Shown: in pieces, positions 41,943 through 50,473 of the stretch | How positions within the stretch are numbered: the first letter of the stretch is position 1 | How the letters are laid out: the number at the start of each line of letters is the position of its first letter | Assembly (NCBI RefSeq): GCF_033042135.1 | Contig: NZ_WBXM01000007.1 | Location: forward strand, 219,260-283,259 | Reading direction: 5' to 3' | DNA length: 64,000 bases | From: Haloechinothrix sp033042135 | GTDB taxonomy: Bacteria > Actinomycetota > Actinomycetes > Mycobacteriales > Pseudonocardiaceae | Program-made: the position numbers and the translations under genes | The notes under the pieces: model-generated | Told to the model about the DNA's origin: nothing | The model's input: only the letters and a program-made list of their open reading frames with translations | The model's database searches: none

Positions 41943-43364
41943 TCACCGCTTCTTCGACTTCGGCTTCTTCTCCCGCACCCGCACGCTGACCCTGACCGGA
42001 CTACCGGGAAATCCGAAGTACTCACGGAACTTCCGCTCGATGAAGCGACGGTATCCCGCTTCCAAAAATCCGGTCGTGAACAGCACCAGCGTGGGCGGCC
42101 GCACCCGGGCCTGCGTCGCGAACAGCACCTTGGGTTGCTTCCCTCCCCGCACGGGCGGCGGGGTGGCGGCCAGCACATCGGACAGCCAGCTGTTGAGTTG
42201 GCCAGTGGGTATCCGCTTGTCCCAGGACTCCAGCGCGGTACGCATCGCGGGCGCGAGCTTGTGGACCGACCGACCGGTGCGCGCGGACACGTTGACCCGC
42301 TCCGCCCATCGGAGCCGGACCAGACCCCGGTCGATCTCCTTACTGAGCTGGTACCTGCGTTCCTCGTCGACCAGGTCCCACTTGTTCATCGCCAGAACGC
42401 ACGCCCTGCCTGAATCCACCACCGTCGAGATGACCCGCAGATCCTGCTCACTGAGCGGCTCACTTGCATCGATGAGCACGATCGCGACCTCGGATGCCTC
42501 GATGGCGCTCTTGGTACGCAGCGCGGCGTAGTACTCCGTACCGCTGGCCAGCTGCACCCGCCTGCGGATACCGGCCGTGTCCACGAACCGCCAGGTCTGG
42601 CCGTCCAGCTCGACGAGCGAGTCGACCGGATCGACGGTGGTGCCCGCGACCTCGTGCACCACCGATCGCTCCTCCTTGGCGATCTTGTTGAGCAGGCTGG
42701 ACTTGCCGACGTTCGGCTTGCCGACCAACGCCACCCGGCGAGGACCGTGCACCGTGCCTCCACCGGCAGCGGCGCTCTCCGGCATCGCGGCCACCGTGGC
42801 GTCGAGCAGGTCACCGGAGGCCCTGCCGTGCAACGCGCTCACCGGGTAAGGCTGCCCGAGACCGAGGGACCAGAGCGTCGCCACGTCGGCGAACAGTCGC
42901 TCGTCGTCGACCTTGTTCGCGACCAGCAGCACCGGCCGGTCCGAACGGCGCAACACTCGCGCCGCAGCCTCATCGGCCTCCGTGGCACCCACGGTGGCAT
43001 CGACCACGAACAACACCACGTCCGCGGTGGACATCGCCAGCTCGGCCTGCGCGGAAACCGCCGCACGCAGCCCCTGGGAGTTCGGCTCCCATCCACCGGT
43101 ATCCACCAGCGCGAACTCGCGACCGGCCCAGTGGGCGTCGTAGGCGACCCGGTCCCGCGTCACACCGGGAGTGTCCTGCACCACCGCCGCGCGGCGGCCG
43201 AGGACACGGTTCACCAGCGTGGACTTACCGACGTTCGGTCGCCCGACCACGGCCACCACCGGCTGCCCGGTGGCCACGCTGTCCTCGTCCAGGGCCGTCT
43301 CGGCCACTCGGTCCAGCTCGTCGAACTCCGACTCGTCCGACCAGGTGCCGTCGACCTCACTCAT
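41943..43364 (-). CDS. der: Ribosome-assembly GTPase Der (EngA)
   Basis: A 473-residue protein with two tandem GTPase domains: the first with VAVVGRPNVGKSTLVNRV, DTGGWEPN and NKVDDERL; the second with VALVGKPNVGKSSLLNKI, DTAGIRRR and NKWDLVDE; then the KH-like C-terminus ending in a basic KKPKSKKR. It acts in 50S subunit maturation. ATG 43364 overlaps the stop of the upstream acyltransferase (TGATG). It is the last gene of the leftward cmk-plsC-der operon, matching Rv1712-Rv1713. Confidence 0.95.
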   Translation of the reverse strand: MSEVDGTWSDESEFDELDRVAETALDEDSVATGQPVVAVVGRPNVGKSTLVNRVLGRRAAVVQDTPGVTRDRVAYDAHWAGREFALVDTGGWEPNSQGLRAAVSAQAELAMSTADVVLFVVDATVGATEADEAAARVLRRSDRPVLLVANKVDDERLFADVATLWSLGLGQPYPVSALHGRASGDLLDATVAAMPESAAAGGGTVHGPRRVALVGKPNVGKSSLLNKIAKEERSVVHEVAGTTVDPVDSLVELDGQTWRFVDTAGIRRRVQLASGTEYYAALRTKSAIEASEVAIVLIDASEPLSEQDLRVISTVVDSGRACVLAMNKWDLVDEERRYQLSKEIDRGLVRLRWAERVNVSARTGRSVHKLAPAMRTALESWDKRIPTGQLNSWLSDVLAATPPPVRGGKQPKVLFATQARVRPPTLVLFTTGFLEAGYRRFIERKFREYFGFPGSPVRVSVRVREKKPKSKKR

Positions 43365-44026
43365 CAACCTTCGTTCCGTTCCATCCCGTGCGCCTCGCGC
43401 CATGTGTCCAGGGCGCGCACCACATCGGCCAGTTCCTTACGCAGTTCCTCGGTCGCGTCGACCAATCCCTGCCGACCACGCGGCACCACCAGCTGGAACG
43501 GTTCACCGATCAGCATGTCCACCCTGGGCCGCAGCCTGATCCTGCCGTCGGCCGGGGGTTTGGTCCCCCGTACCGCGACCGGCACGACCACCGCACCAGA
43601 GGAACGCACCAGCCACGCCGCGCCCTGCTCGGCATTCTCCACGTCGCCGTCACCACGGGTGCCCTCCGGGAACACCCCGACCACACCACCGCCGCGCAAC
43701 ACCCGCACCGCTTCCAGCAACGAGGCGCGATCGGGGTCTCCCCTGCGCACCGGCAGCTGGCCGATACGATCCAGCGCCCAGCCGAGCGATCCGTGGAACA
43801 GCTGACGCTTGACGAGGAACACCGACCTTCGCGGCAGGATCCCGAAAATCAACTGAGGTTCGATCATCGAGATATGGTTGGCGACCACGACCACCGGTCC
43901 GGTACGCGGCACCCGCTCCGTACCGTGCACCCTCAGCCGGAACGCGGGCCGGTAGATCCACCGGGCCAGCACCCGTGCCAGGTCGTGCAACCACGGGGAA
44001 GCATAGCTGGGAAGTCCGGTCGTCAT
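43364..44026 (-). CDS. plsC: 1-acylglycerol-3-phosphate acyltransferase family protein
   Basis: A 220-residue PlsC-type protein likely bound to the inner membrane face, transferring an acyl chain to lysophosphatidate or a related acceptor. Motif III FPEGTRGDGD is normal and VVVVANHISMIEPQLIFG is motif I, but the usual H-x4-D is H51-x4-E56: aspartate is replaced by glutamate (codon GAA at 43861-43859). ATG 44026 overlaps the cmk stop (ATGA) and the gene overlaps der, so all three are coupled. The odd residue may lower or alter activity. Confidence 0.85.
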   Translation of the reverse strand: MTTGLPSYASPWLHDLARVLARWIYRPAFRLRVHGTERVPRTGPVVVVANHISMIEPQLIFGILPRRSVFLVKRQLFHGSLGWALDRIGQLPVRRGDPDRASLLEAVRVLRGGGVVGVFPEGTRGDGDVENAEQGAAWLVRSSGAVVVPVAVRGTKPPADGRIRLRPRVDMLIGEPFQLVVPRGRQGLVDATEELRKELADVVRALDTWREAHGMERNEG

Positions 44027-44778
44027 GGTGCCGACCCACCCTCCGTGCCGGGCCACATACCCGCGGCCGGCGTCGATTCCCCCAGCATATCGCGCTCCGC
44101 GATACGCTCGACCAGCACCGCGACCACCTGCTCCAGGTCGAGATCGCTGGTGTCGAGCTCCACCGCATCCTCGGCGGGCCGCAGTGGATCAGTGGCGCGG
44201 CCGGAATCGAGCCTGTCCCGTCGCTCCACTGCGGCTCGTACCTCGTCGGGCTCAGCCTGCCTGCCAGCCGCCGAGTCCTGCGCGCTGCGCCGGGCGGCCC
44301 GCACGCCGGTGGATGCGGTCAGGTAGACCTTCAGCTCGGCCTCGGGAGCGACCACCGTGCCGATGTCACGGCCCTCCACCACGATGCCGCCGTACTCGTC
44401 GAGCACGTCCTCGATGATGGCGCGCTGCACCTCGACCAGGATCCGCCGTACCGAGGGGACCGCCGCCACCGCCGAGACCGCCGCCGTCACGTCGGCACCA
44501 CGGATCGCCTCGCCGACATCGTCCTCGTCCAGCACGATCACCGGCTCGTCCGGATCGGTACCGACTCCGATGTCCGCCCCCTCGGTGACCTTCTCCAGCG
44601 CCACCGGATCCGCCGGGTCGACGCCGGAACGCAGCGCGGCCAACGTGACCGCCCGGTACATCGCTCCGGTGTCCAGGTACCCCGCCCCGAGCCGCCCCGC
44701 GAGCGTGCGTGCGACCGTGGTCTTTCCCGTCCCGGACGGACCGTCGAGGGCGACGACGCCACGCAGCACTCCCAGCAC
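44023..44778 (-). CDS. cmk: Cytidylate kinase
   Basis: A 251-residue nucleoside monophosphate kinase phosphorylating (d)CMP. P-loop GVVALDGPSGTGKTTVARTL, the substrate segment YLDTGAMYRAVTLAAL and VVEGRDIGTVVAPEAELKVYLTAS are classic. The C-terminal tail is longer than E. coli's. GTG start at 44778. First gene of the cmk-plsC-der operon. Confidence 0.95.
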   Translation of the reverse strand: MLGVLRGVVALDGPSGTGKTTVARTLAGRLGAGYLDTGAMYRAVTLAALRSGVDPADPVALEKVTEGADIGVGTDPDEPVIVLDEDDVGEAIRGADVTAAVSAVAAVPSVRRILVEVQRAIIEDVLDEYGGIVVEGRDIGTVVAPEAELKVYLTASTGVRAARRSAQDSAAGRQAEPDEVRAAVERRDRLDSGRATDPLRPAEDAVELDTSDLDLEQVVAVLVERIAERDMLGESTPAAGMWPGTEGGSAP

Positions 44779-44958
44779 CGGCCACTCTCCTCGCTGTCAG
44801 GACTCGCCGTCCGAATCTCCAGTATCGGTCACGCCCCCGCGTCGAGGCGCGACCCGGCGCCCTATTCTGCCCGGTCGGCACACCCACCGACACAACGCCC
44901 GGGCGCGACACGGATCATGATCACCACATGTCCCGTGGCGGTGCGTTACCGTGACCGC

Positions 44959-45441
44959 GTGAACGTTGACGTGACCCCGCTTCCCGGCATCGGTGTCCGC
45001 AAGGACTTCGCCATCCGTGGTGGCAGGCGTGTCGGTGTGATCAGCCACAGGGACGGCACTCTCGAACTGGTCGTCTCCCGTGCCGAGGATCCCGACACCG
45101 CCGTCGCCAGCCTCCCGCTCACCTCGGACGAGGCCGCCACGCTCGGCAACCTGCTCGGCGCGCCGCAGCTGGTTGCCCAGCTGCGTGAGGAGCACAGTGA
45201 GCTTCCGGGAATCACCACCCGCCAGCTGCCCATCGCCGAAGGCTCCCCGTTCGACGGACGGTCGCTCGGCGAGGCGGAGCTACGCAGCCGCACCAAGGTG
45301 TCCGTGGTCGCCGTGATGCGGGCGGGCCAGGTTCAGCCCTCGCCAGAGCCGGATTTCGTGCTCGCCGGTGGCGATCTCCTGGTGGCGGTCGGCACCTCCG
45401 AGGGGCTCGACGCCGCCGTCGACCTTCTCAGAAAGGGCTGA
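44959..45441 (+). CDS. TrkA-C-domain regulatory subunit of a cation/proton antiporter (KhtT-like)
   Basis: A 160-residue soluble protein. The N-terminal ~75 residues (VDVTPLPGIGVRKDFAIRGGRRVGVISHRDGTLELVVS) match KhtT-type modules, and residues ~85-160 form a TrkA-C domain (LPIAEGSPFDGRSLGEAELRSRTKVSVVAVMRAG..PSPEPDFVLAGGDLLVAVGT) that in relatives binds c-di-AMP or nucleotides. It precedes the antiporter gene by four bases, so it regulates that transporter. GTG 44959 has no visible ribosome site and might be leaderless. Confidence 0.85.
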   Translation: MNVDVTPLPGIGVRKDFAIRGGRRVGVISHRDGTLELVVSRAEDPDTAVASLPLTSDEAATLGNLLGAPQLVAQLREEHSELPGITTRQLPIAEGSPFDGRSLGEAELRSRTKVSVVAVMRAGQVQPSPEPDFVLAGGDLLVAVGTSEGLDAAVDLLRKG

Positions 45442-45445
45442 GCTG

Positions 45446-46642
45446 GTGGAGGTTGACCACACGGCCCTCGCCCTGATCGAGCTGGGCGCGGTGTTCTTCG
45501 GGCTGGGGCTGCTCGGCAGGCTGGCGCAGCGGCTCGGTATGTCCCCCATCCCGCTCTACCTGCTCGGCGGCCTCGCCTTCGGCGAGGGCGGGCTGGTGCA
45601 GCTCGGTGATATCGGGGAGTTCACCCATATCGCCGCCGAAATCGGCGTCGTACTGCTGCTGCTCATGCTTGGCCTGGAGTACACGGCCAACGAGCTGTTC
45701 ACCGGCCTGCGCAAGGGCTGGCCAGCCGGGCTGCTGGACATCGTGCTCAACGCCACGCCGGGCGCGGCGGTTGCGCTGATGCTCGGCTGGGGCTGGCTCG
45801 GTGCCCTCACGCTCGGCGGCGTCACCTACATCTCCTCCTCCGGCGTGATCGCCAAGATCCTCAACGACCTCGGCAGGACCGGCAACCGCGAGACCCCGGT
45901 GATCCTGTCCCTGCTGGTATTCGAGGACCTGGTGATGGCCGTTTACCTGCCGATCCTCACCGCCGTGCTCGGCGGCGTCACGCTGCTGGCGGGATTCACC
46001 GCGATCGGCATCTCGCTGCTGGTCGTCGCGCTGATCCTGCTGGTGGCCGCCCGGTACGGCCGGTATGTCTCGGCTGTGCTCTACAGCGAGAACAAGGAAG
46101 TCTTCCTGCTCAAGCTGCTGGGTTCGGCGCTGCTCGTGGCAGGCATCGCGGAGGCCATGCAGGTCTCCGCCGCCGTGGGCGCCTTCCTGCTCGGCATCGC
46201 GATCGCGGGCCCAGCGGCGCACAGCGCCGCGAAGCTGCTCGAACCACTGCGTGACCTGTTCGCGGCGGCGTTCTTCGTGCTGTTCGGGCTCACCACCGAC
46301 CCGCGTGACATCCCGCCGGTGCTGCTATGGGCGATCCTGCTCGCCGTGGTCACCACCGCGACGAAGGTCTGCACCGGTTGGTGGGCAGCCAAGCGCAGCG
46401 GCATTGGCTCCATGGGGCGCGCGCGTGCGGCCGCCGGCCTCATCGCGCGGGGTGAATTCTCCATCATCATCGCCGGCCTCGCCGTTGCCGCGGGTGTCGG
46501 CGACGGACAGCTCGCCGGTCTCGCCGCGACCTACGTACTGCTCATGGCCGGCTTCGGGCCGGTAGCGGCACGTTTCGTCGAGCCGGTGATGCGCAAGCTG
46601 CGCCCCGAACACCAACCAGCCAACGACACCGCGAAGAGTTAG
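45446..46642 (+). CDS. CPA2-family K+/Na+:H+ antiporter (KhtU/KefB-like)
   Basis: A 398-residue membrane protein with about twelve spans. Family features are PIPLYLLGGLAFGEGGLVQLG, EIGVVLLLLMLGLEYTANEL, VTYISSSGVIAKILNDLGR, LLVFEDLVMAVYLPIL and FVLFGLTTDP. It exchanges cations for protons and, with its TrkA-C partner, resembles B. subtilis KhtTU; no C-terminal RCK domain is present, consistent with a separate regulator. GTG start at 45446. Its stop overlaps the convergent rluB stop by four bases. The pair is inserted into the conserved block between cmk and rluB. Confidence 0.88.
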   Translation: MEVDHTALALIELGAVFFGLGLLGRLAQRLGMSPIPLYLLGGLAFGEGGLVQLGDIGEFTHIAAEIGVVLLLLMLGLEYTANELFTGLRKGWPAGLLDIVLNATPGAAVALMLGWGWLGALTLGGVTYISSSGVIAKILNDLGRTGNRETPVILSLLVFEDLVMAVYLPILTAVLGGVTLLAGFTAIGISLLVVALILLVAARYGRYVSAVLYSENKEVFLLKLLGSALLVAGIAEAMQVSAAVGAFLLGIAIAGPAAHSAAKLLEPLRDLFAAAFFVLFGLTTDPRDIPPVLLWAILLAVVTTATKVCTGWWAAKRSGIGSMGRARAAAGLIARGEFSIIIAGLAVAAGVGDGQLAGLAATYVLLMAGFGPVAARFVEPVMRKLRPEHQPANDTAKS

Positions 46643-47388
46643 AGGTCGACGGCCCGGAACAGCGAACCCAGCTCCTCCCGAGTGAGCTCGCGCAACGCAC
46701 CTGGCTTCGCCCCGCCCAGCCGCACCTCGCCGAATGCGGTGCGCACCAGTCGCTGCACCGGGTGCCCGACCGCGGCCAGCGTCCTGCGCACGATGCGGTT
46801 GCGCCCCTCGTGCAGCACGATCTCGACAAGGGTGCGCCCCGGCAGCGTATCGACCACGCGGAAACGATCCGGTGCCACCGGCCCGTCCTCCAGCTCGATC
46901 CCATCGAGCACCTGCTGGATCACCCGGCCCTGCACCGTGCCTGACACCTCGGCCAGGTACGTCTTGCTGACCTCGTAGGACGGGTGCATCAGCCGGTGGG
47001 TGAGCTCGCCGTCGTTGGTCAGCAACAGCAGGCCCTCGGTGTCGGCGTCCAACCGGCCGACGTGGAACAACCGTTCCTCACGGTCTGCCACCAGGTCGCC
47101 GACACACGGCCTGCCCTGCTCATCTGCCATGGTGGTATGCACCCCGCGGGGCTTGTTCATGGCCAGGTAGGTGAGGTCCTCGCGAACCACGACCCGGGTA
47201 TCGTCCACGTGGATCACGGCGCTGTCCGGATCGACCCGGGTGCCCAGTTCACGCACGATCGCACCGTCCACCCGGACCCTCCCCTGAACGATCAGCTCCT
47301 CGGCAGCACGCCGGGAAGCCACGCCCGCCCTGGCAAGCACCTTCTGCAGCCGCACGCCCGAGGAGTCCGTACCGCTGTCAGCTGTCAT
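46639..47388 (-). CDS. rluB: 23S rRNA pseudouridine synthase RluB
   Basis: A 249-residue enzyme with an N-terminal S4 RNA-binding domain (RLQKVLARAGVASRRAAEELIVQGRVRVDG) and an RsuA/RluB catalytic domain containing the catalytic Asp in HVGRLDADTEGLLLLTNDGEL. It isomerises a uridine of 23S rRNA. ATG 47388 lies inside the end of scpB, an 11-base overlap, as in many actinobacteria. It follows scpA and scpB on the same strand. Confidence 0.93.
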   Translation of the reverse strand: MTADSGTDSSGVRLQKVLARAGVASRRAAEELIVQGRVRVDGAIVRELGTRVDPDSAVIHVDDTRVVVREDLTYLAMNKPRGVHTTMADEQGRPCVGDLVADREERLFHVGRLDADTEGLLLLTNDGELTHRLMHPSYEVSKTYLAEVSGTVQGRVIQQVLDGIELEDGPVAPDRFRVVDTLPGRTLVEIVLHEGRNRIVRRTLAAVGHPVQRLVRTAFGEVRLGGAKPGALRELTREELGSLFRAVDL

Positions 47389-48091
47389 CGATGGTGTCCA
47401 CTTCAGGCAACAACGGACCGATCGGGGGCAGCTCCTCGAGTGAGGACAGCCCGAGCCGCTCCAGGAACAGGTCGGTTGTGATGTAGAGCGTGCCGCCGGT
47501 TTCCTCGTCCGCGCCGGACTCCTCAATCAACCCGCGGGCCAGCAGCGAGCGGATCACACCGTCGACGTTCACCCCACGGACCGCGGCCACCCTCGCCCTG
47601 GTCACCGGTTGCCGGTACGCGATGACGGCGAGCGTCTCAAGCGCCGCGCGGGTCAGCTTGGTGCGCTGCCCGTCGAGCAGCAGCTGCTCGACGAACGGCG
47701 CGTAGATGTCGCGGGTGTAGAACCGCCACCCCTCGGCCACCCGGCGCAGGTCGATGCCGCTATCACGGTCGCGCAGGTCCTCGGCCATGGTGCGCAGCAT
47801 CTCGGTCACCCGTTCTACAGGCTGATCCACCGCGGAGGCCAGCGCGTCCTCGGTCACCGGTGAATCGACCACCAGGAGCATCGCCTCCAGCGCGGCGAGG
47901 AGTGCCTCATCGCTGCTGACATCCACGGCCGAACTCACACCGGCCACCGCCACCGGCTCGTCGTCCAGCTCTTCCCGACTCTCGGTCTCGCCGTTGGGGT
48001 GAGCCGAAGGGGTCCCCGGGTACACATCGTGTACCGAAGGGTCCCTTCGGCTCGCGTCTTCGGCGGTATCCGGCTGCTCAGGCTCAGCCAT
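47378..48091 (-). CDS. scpB: Chromosome segregation protein ScpB
   Basis: A 237-residue kleisin-associated subunit of the SMC condensin complex. Two winged-helix modules are seen (LLAALEAMLLVVDSPVTEDALASAVD and TRAALETLAVIAYRQPVTRARVAAVRGVNVDGVIRSLLARGLIEE). The ~55-residue N-terminal extension is variable: residues 13-31 are encoded by a copy of the 53-bp palindromic element. The gene starts within the end of scpA (8-base overlap). Confidence 0.92.
   Translation of the reverse strand: MAEPEQPDTAEDASRRDPSVHDVYPGTPSAHPNGETESREELDDEPVAVAGVSSAVDVSSDEALLAALEAMLLVVDSPVTEDALASAVDQPVERVTEMLRTMAEDLRDRDSGIDLRRVAEGWRFYTRDIYAPFVEQLLLDGQRTKLTRAALETLAVIAYRQPVTRARVAAVRGVNVDGVIRSLLARGLIEESGADEETGGTLYITTDLFLERLGLSSLEELPPIGPLLPEVDTIDDS
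48001..48053. repeat. 53-bp palindromic element, copy B, inside scpB
   Basis: Arms GAGCCGAAGG and CCTTCGGCTC with inner GGTACAC/GTGTACC; it pairs best of the three copies, with a central three-base loop. Read on the scpB strand it encodes residues 13-31 in frame, in the poorly conserved N-terminal extension. Confidence 0.85.
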
Positions 48092-48962
48092 ACTCTTCCT
48101 CGTCCTCGCTGGTCACGCGGTCACGCTCGGCGGCCGCACGGGCGTCAGCCACCGAGCCGCCCGCCCACTGGACCGTCAGCTCGCCGAGCGGTGTCGGCTG
48201 CTCGAACTGAACACTGGCCTCGCGATACAGGTCAAGCAACGCCAGGAACCTGGCGACCACTTCCAGCGTGTTCTCACAGTCGGCCACCAGCTCACCGAAG
48301 TTCGCCGAGCCCGCCGTCGCCAGGTGGATCCGCAGCGTCGCCGCGTGCTCGCGGACCGATACCTTGACGGTATGCAAGTGATCCAGCGACACGGTCGGCG
48401 GGGGTTTCGGGCGGAAGACGCTCGCGGCGATCTCGGCGAACCGGTCGGCGTCGACCCCGAGCATGACCTCAGGGAGGAGGCCGATGTAGCGATCCTCCAG
48501 CGCCACCGAGCGCGGGTACCGGCGAAGCGCTCCCGCCTCCAGCTCGCGGAACAGCTCCGCCACCTGCTTGTACGCGCGGTACTGCAACACCCGCGCGAAC
48601 AGCAGGTCCCGCACCTCGAGCAGGGCGAGGTCCTCCTCGTCCTCGGCCGCGCTGGTCGGCAGCAGCCGCGACGCCTTCAAGTCAAGCAGGGTGGCAGCGA
48701 TCACCAGGAACTCGGTGGTCTCGTCGAGCCGTGACTCCGCCTCCAGCGCCCGGGTGTAGGCGATGAAGTCGTCGGTCACCCGGTGCAGCGCCACCTCGGT
48801 AAGGTCCAGCTGGTGCTGCGAGATCAGCTGCAGCAGCAGGTCGAAAGGGCCCTCGAAGTTGTCGAGGCGCACTTGGAATCGAGCCGAACCCCCAGCGGCG
48901 GGAGGGGCCTCGTCGGCGCCGCCCTCGTCGCCCTCGTCGACCTCGTCGGCTACGTCATTCAT
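48084..48962 (-). CDS. scpA: Chromosome segregation protein ScpA
   Basis: A 292-residue kleisin that bridges SMC heads. The N-terminal domain has FQVRLDNFEGPFDLLLQLISQHQLDLTEVALHRVTDDFIAY and LVIAATLLDLKASRLLP; the C-terminal winged helix has FLALLDLYREASVQFEQ. The first ~25 residues are acidic and low-complexity. It begins six bases after the ribbon-helix-helix gene and overlaps scpB. Confidence 0.95.
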   Translation of the reverse strand: MNDVADEVDEGDEGGADEAPPAAGGSARFQVRLDNFEGPFDLLLQLISQHQLDLTEVALHRVTDDFIAYTRALEAESRLDETTEFLVIAATLLDLKASRLLPTSAAEDEEDLALLEVRDLLFARVLQYRAYKQVAELFRELEAGALRRYPRSVALEDRYIGLLPEVMLGVDADRFAEIAASVFRPKPPPTVSLDHLHTVKVSVREHAATLRIHLATAGSANFGELVADCENTLEVVARFLALLDLYREASVQFEQPTPLGELTVQWAGGSVADARAAAERDRVTSEDEEEYG

Positions 48963-48968
48963 GGCGCG

Positions 48969-49451
48969 TCACGACGGGCGTGACTGGTCATCGTCATCCG
49001 TACGCAGCCGCTGTACCAGCACCGAGGACTCGCCACGCTCCTCGAAGTCCGACAGGATCACCGCGACCGCCTCGCGCACCACACGGCCACGATCGACCGC
49101 GAGATCGTAGGTGCCACGCAGTTCCAGCCGGGCGTGCTCCAGCGCCAGCAGCTCATCCTGGGAGACGTACACCGTGATCTTGGCGTCGTGCTTGGTGCGC
49201 GGCGAGCCACGCCTGCCACCGCGCGCCGCCGGGACCGGGGTCGGCTGCTTACCGTTCTCACTATCGCGAGGGGCCTCGTCACGCCCTGAGGTGGCCGCGG
49301 CGTCGCCCGACACCTCGCCGTCCTGACCGGCCGCGCCCGCCCCACCGGCGGCGTCTTCGCGTCCCTGCTCGGTCGTCGGTTGGTTGGCCGGAGCCGAGGT
49401 GCTGCGGAAGAACAACTCCGAAGCCCCCGGCAGCGAGGCACGCTTGGTCAC
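48969..49451 (-). CDS. Ribbon-helix-helix-type protein between parA and scpA
   Basis: A 160-residue protein. The first ~85 residues are disordered (Gly/Ala/Asp/Glu rich, then RGGRRGSPRTKHD). The C-terminal ~70 residues (KITVYVSQDELLALEHARLELRGTYDLAVDRGRVVREAVAVILSDFEERGESSVLVQRL) have the strand-helix-helix pattern of ribbon-helix-helix DNA-binding proteins. Its GTG start overlaps the parA stop (GTGA). Position between a ParA ATPase and scpAB suggests it is the DNA-binding partner of that ATPase; this is inferred. Confidence 0.75.
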   Translation of the reverse strand: MTKRASLPGASELFFRSTSAPANQPTTEQGREDAAGGAGAAGQDGEVSGDAAATSGRDEAPRDSENGKQPTPVPAARGGRRGSPRTKHDAKITVYVSQDELLALEHARLELRGTYDLAVDRGRVVREAVAVILSDFEERGESSVLVQRLRTDDDDQSRPS

Positions 49452-50371
49452 CGGCGGATCACCTCACGCGCGAGCTGCCGGTACGCCTGGGCACCGTTGG
49501 ACTTCGGCGACCACTTCGTGATCGGCTCGCCGGCTACTGTCGTCTCCGCGAAACGCACCGTGCGATTGATGACGGTGTCGAACACGGTATCGCCGAACGC
49601 TTCTACCACGCGCGCCATAACCTCCTTGGAATGCAACGTGCGGGGATCAAACATTGTGGCAAGGATGCCCGTGATGTCGAGATCCGGGTTCAACCTCTCC
49701 TTGACCTTCTCGATGGTGTCCATCAGCAACGCGACCCCGCGGAGGCTGAAGAACTCGCATTCCAGGGGGATGATCACGCCGTGTGACGCAGTCAGCGCGT
49801 TGACGGTGAGCAGACCGAGCGACGGCTGGCAGTCGACAAGCACGAAGTCGTAATCGGCGACCACCGGCCGCAGCACCCGCATCAGCGTGTGCTCCCTACC
49901 CACCTCGGCGACCAGCTGCACCTCCGCCGCCGAAAGGTCGATGTTACTCGGTAGCAGATCCATGCCGTCGATCACGGTGGAATGCACCAGCTCCCGTGTA
50001 TCGAGCGACCGTTCCATGATCGCGTTGTACACGGTCTGCTCCAGCTCGTGCGGCTGCACACCGAGTCCGACGGACAACGCGCCCTGCGGATCGAAATCGA
50101 CCAGCAGCACCTTGCGGCCGTACTCGGCCAACGACGCACCAAGGTTGATGGTCGACGTGGTCTTGCCGACACCGCCCTTCTGGTTGCACATCGCGAGCAC
50201 GCGGGCGGGTCCGTGCTCGGCCAACGCGGGCGGGTCCGGTATCTCGCGCTTCGGCCTGCCCGTCGGCCCCAACGGCGTGCCATTGCCCTCGGCGGCCACA
50301 GCCTTCGATGCCGCCGTCTCGTCCCGTACCTTGGCGGCAGCCGCGGCCTGCGGCGACTCGGGTGTCGACAT
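49448..50371 (-). CDS. ParA-family ATPase
   Basis: A 307-residue Walker-type partition ATPase. A ~45-residue Ala-rich leader precedes the deviant Walker A MCNQKGGVGKTTSTINLG, then VDFDPQGALSVGLG and VLVDCQPSLGLLTVNALTA. It corresponds in order to Rv1708 rather than to the origin-linked parA. It is coupled to the ribbon-helix-helix gene and followed by scpA-scpB, linking it to chromosome organisation. ATG at 50371. Confidence 0.9.
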   Translation of the reverse strand: MSTPESPQAAAAAKVRDETAASKAVAAEGNGTPLGPTGRPKREIPDPPALAEHGPARVLAMCNQKGGVGKTTSTINLGASLAEYGRKVLLVDFDPQGALSVGLGVQPHELEQTVYNAIMERSLDTRELVHSTVIDGMDLLPSNIDLSAAEVQLVAEVGREHTLMRVLRPVVADYDFVLVDCQPSLGLLTVNALTASHGVIIPLECEFFSLRGVALLMDTIEKVKERLNPDLDITGILATMFDPRTLHSKEVMARVVEAFGDTVFDTVINRTVRFAETTVAGEPITKWSPKSNGAQAYRQLAREVIRR

Positions 50372-50473
50372 GACGCGATAGCTCCTTGCTCAGCGTGTTC
50401 GACGGCAGCCTATGCGGGGAGGTTGACCGGCAGCAATTGAACTCGCCGAGTCAACGTCAAGATCGCGGACACG

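Noticed and set aside
43975..44958. Upstream extension of the TrkA-C protein
   Set aside because: It is antisense to cmk and plsC; homology begins at 44959.
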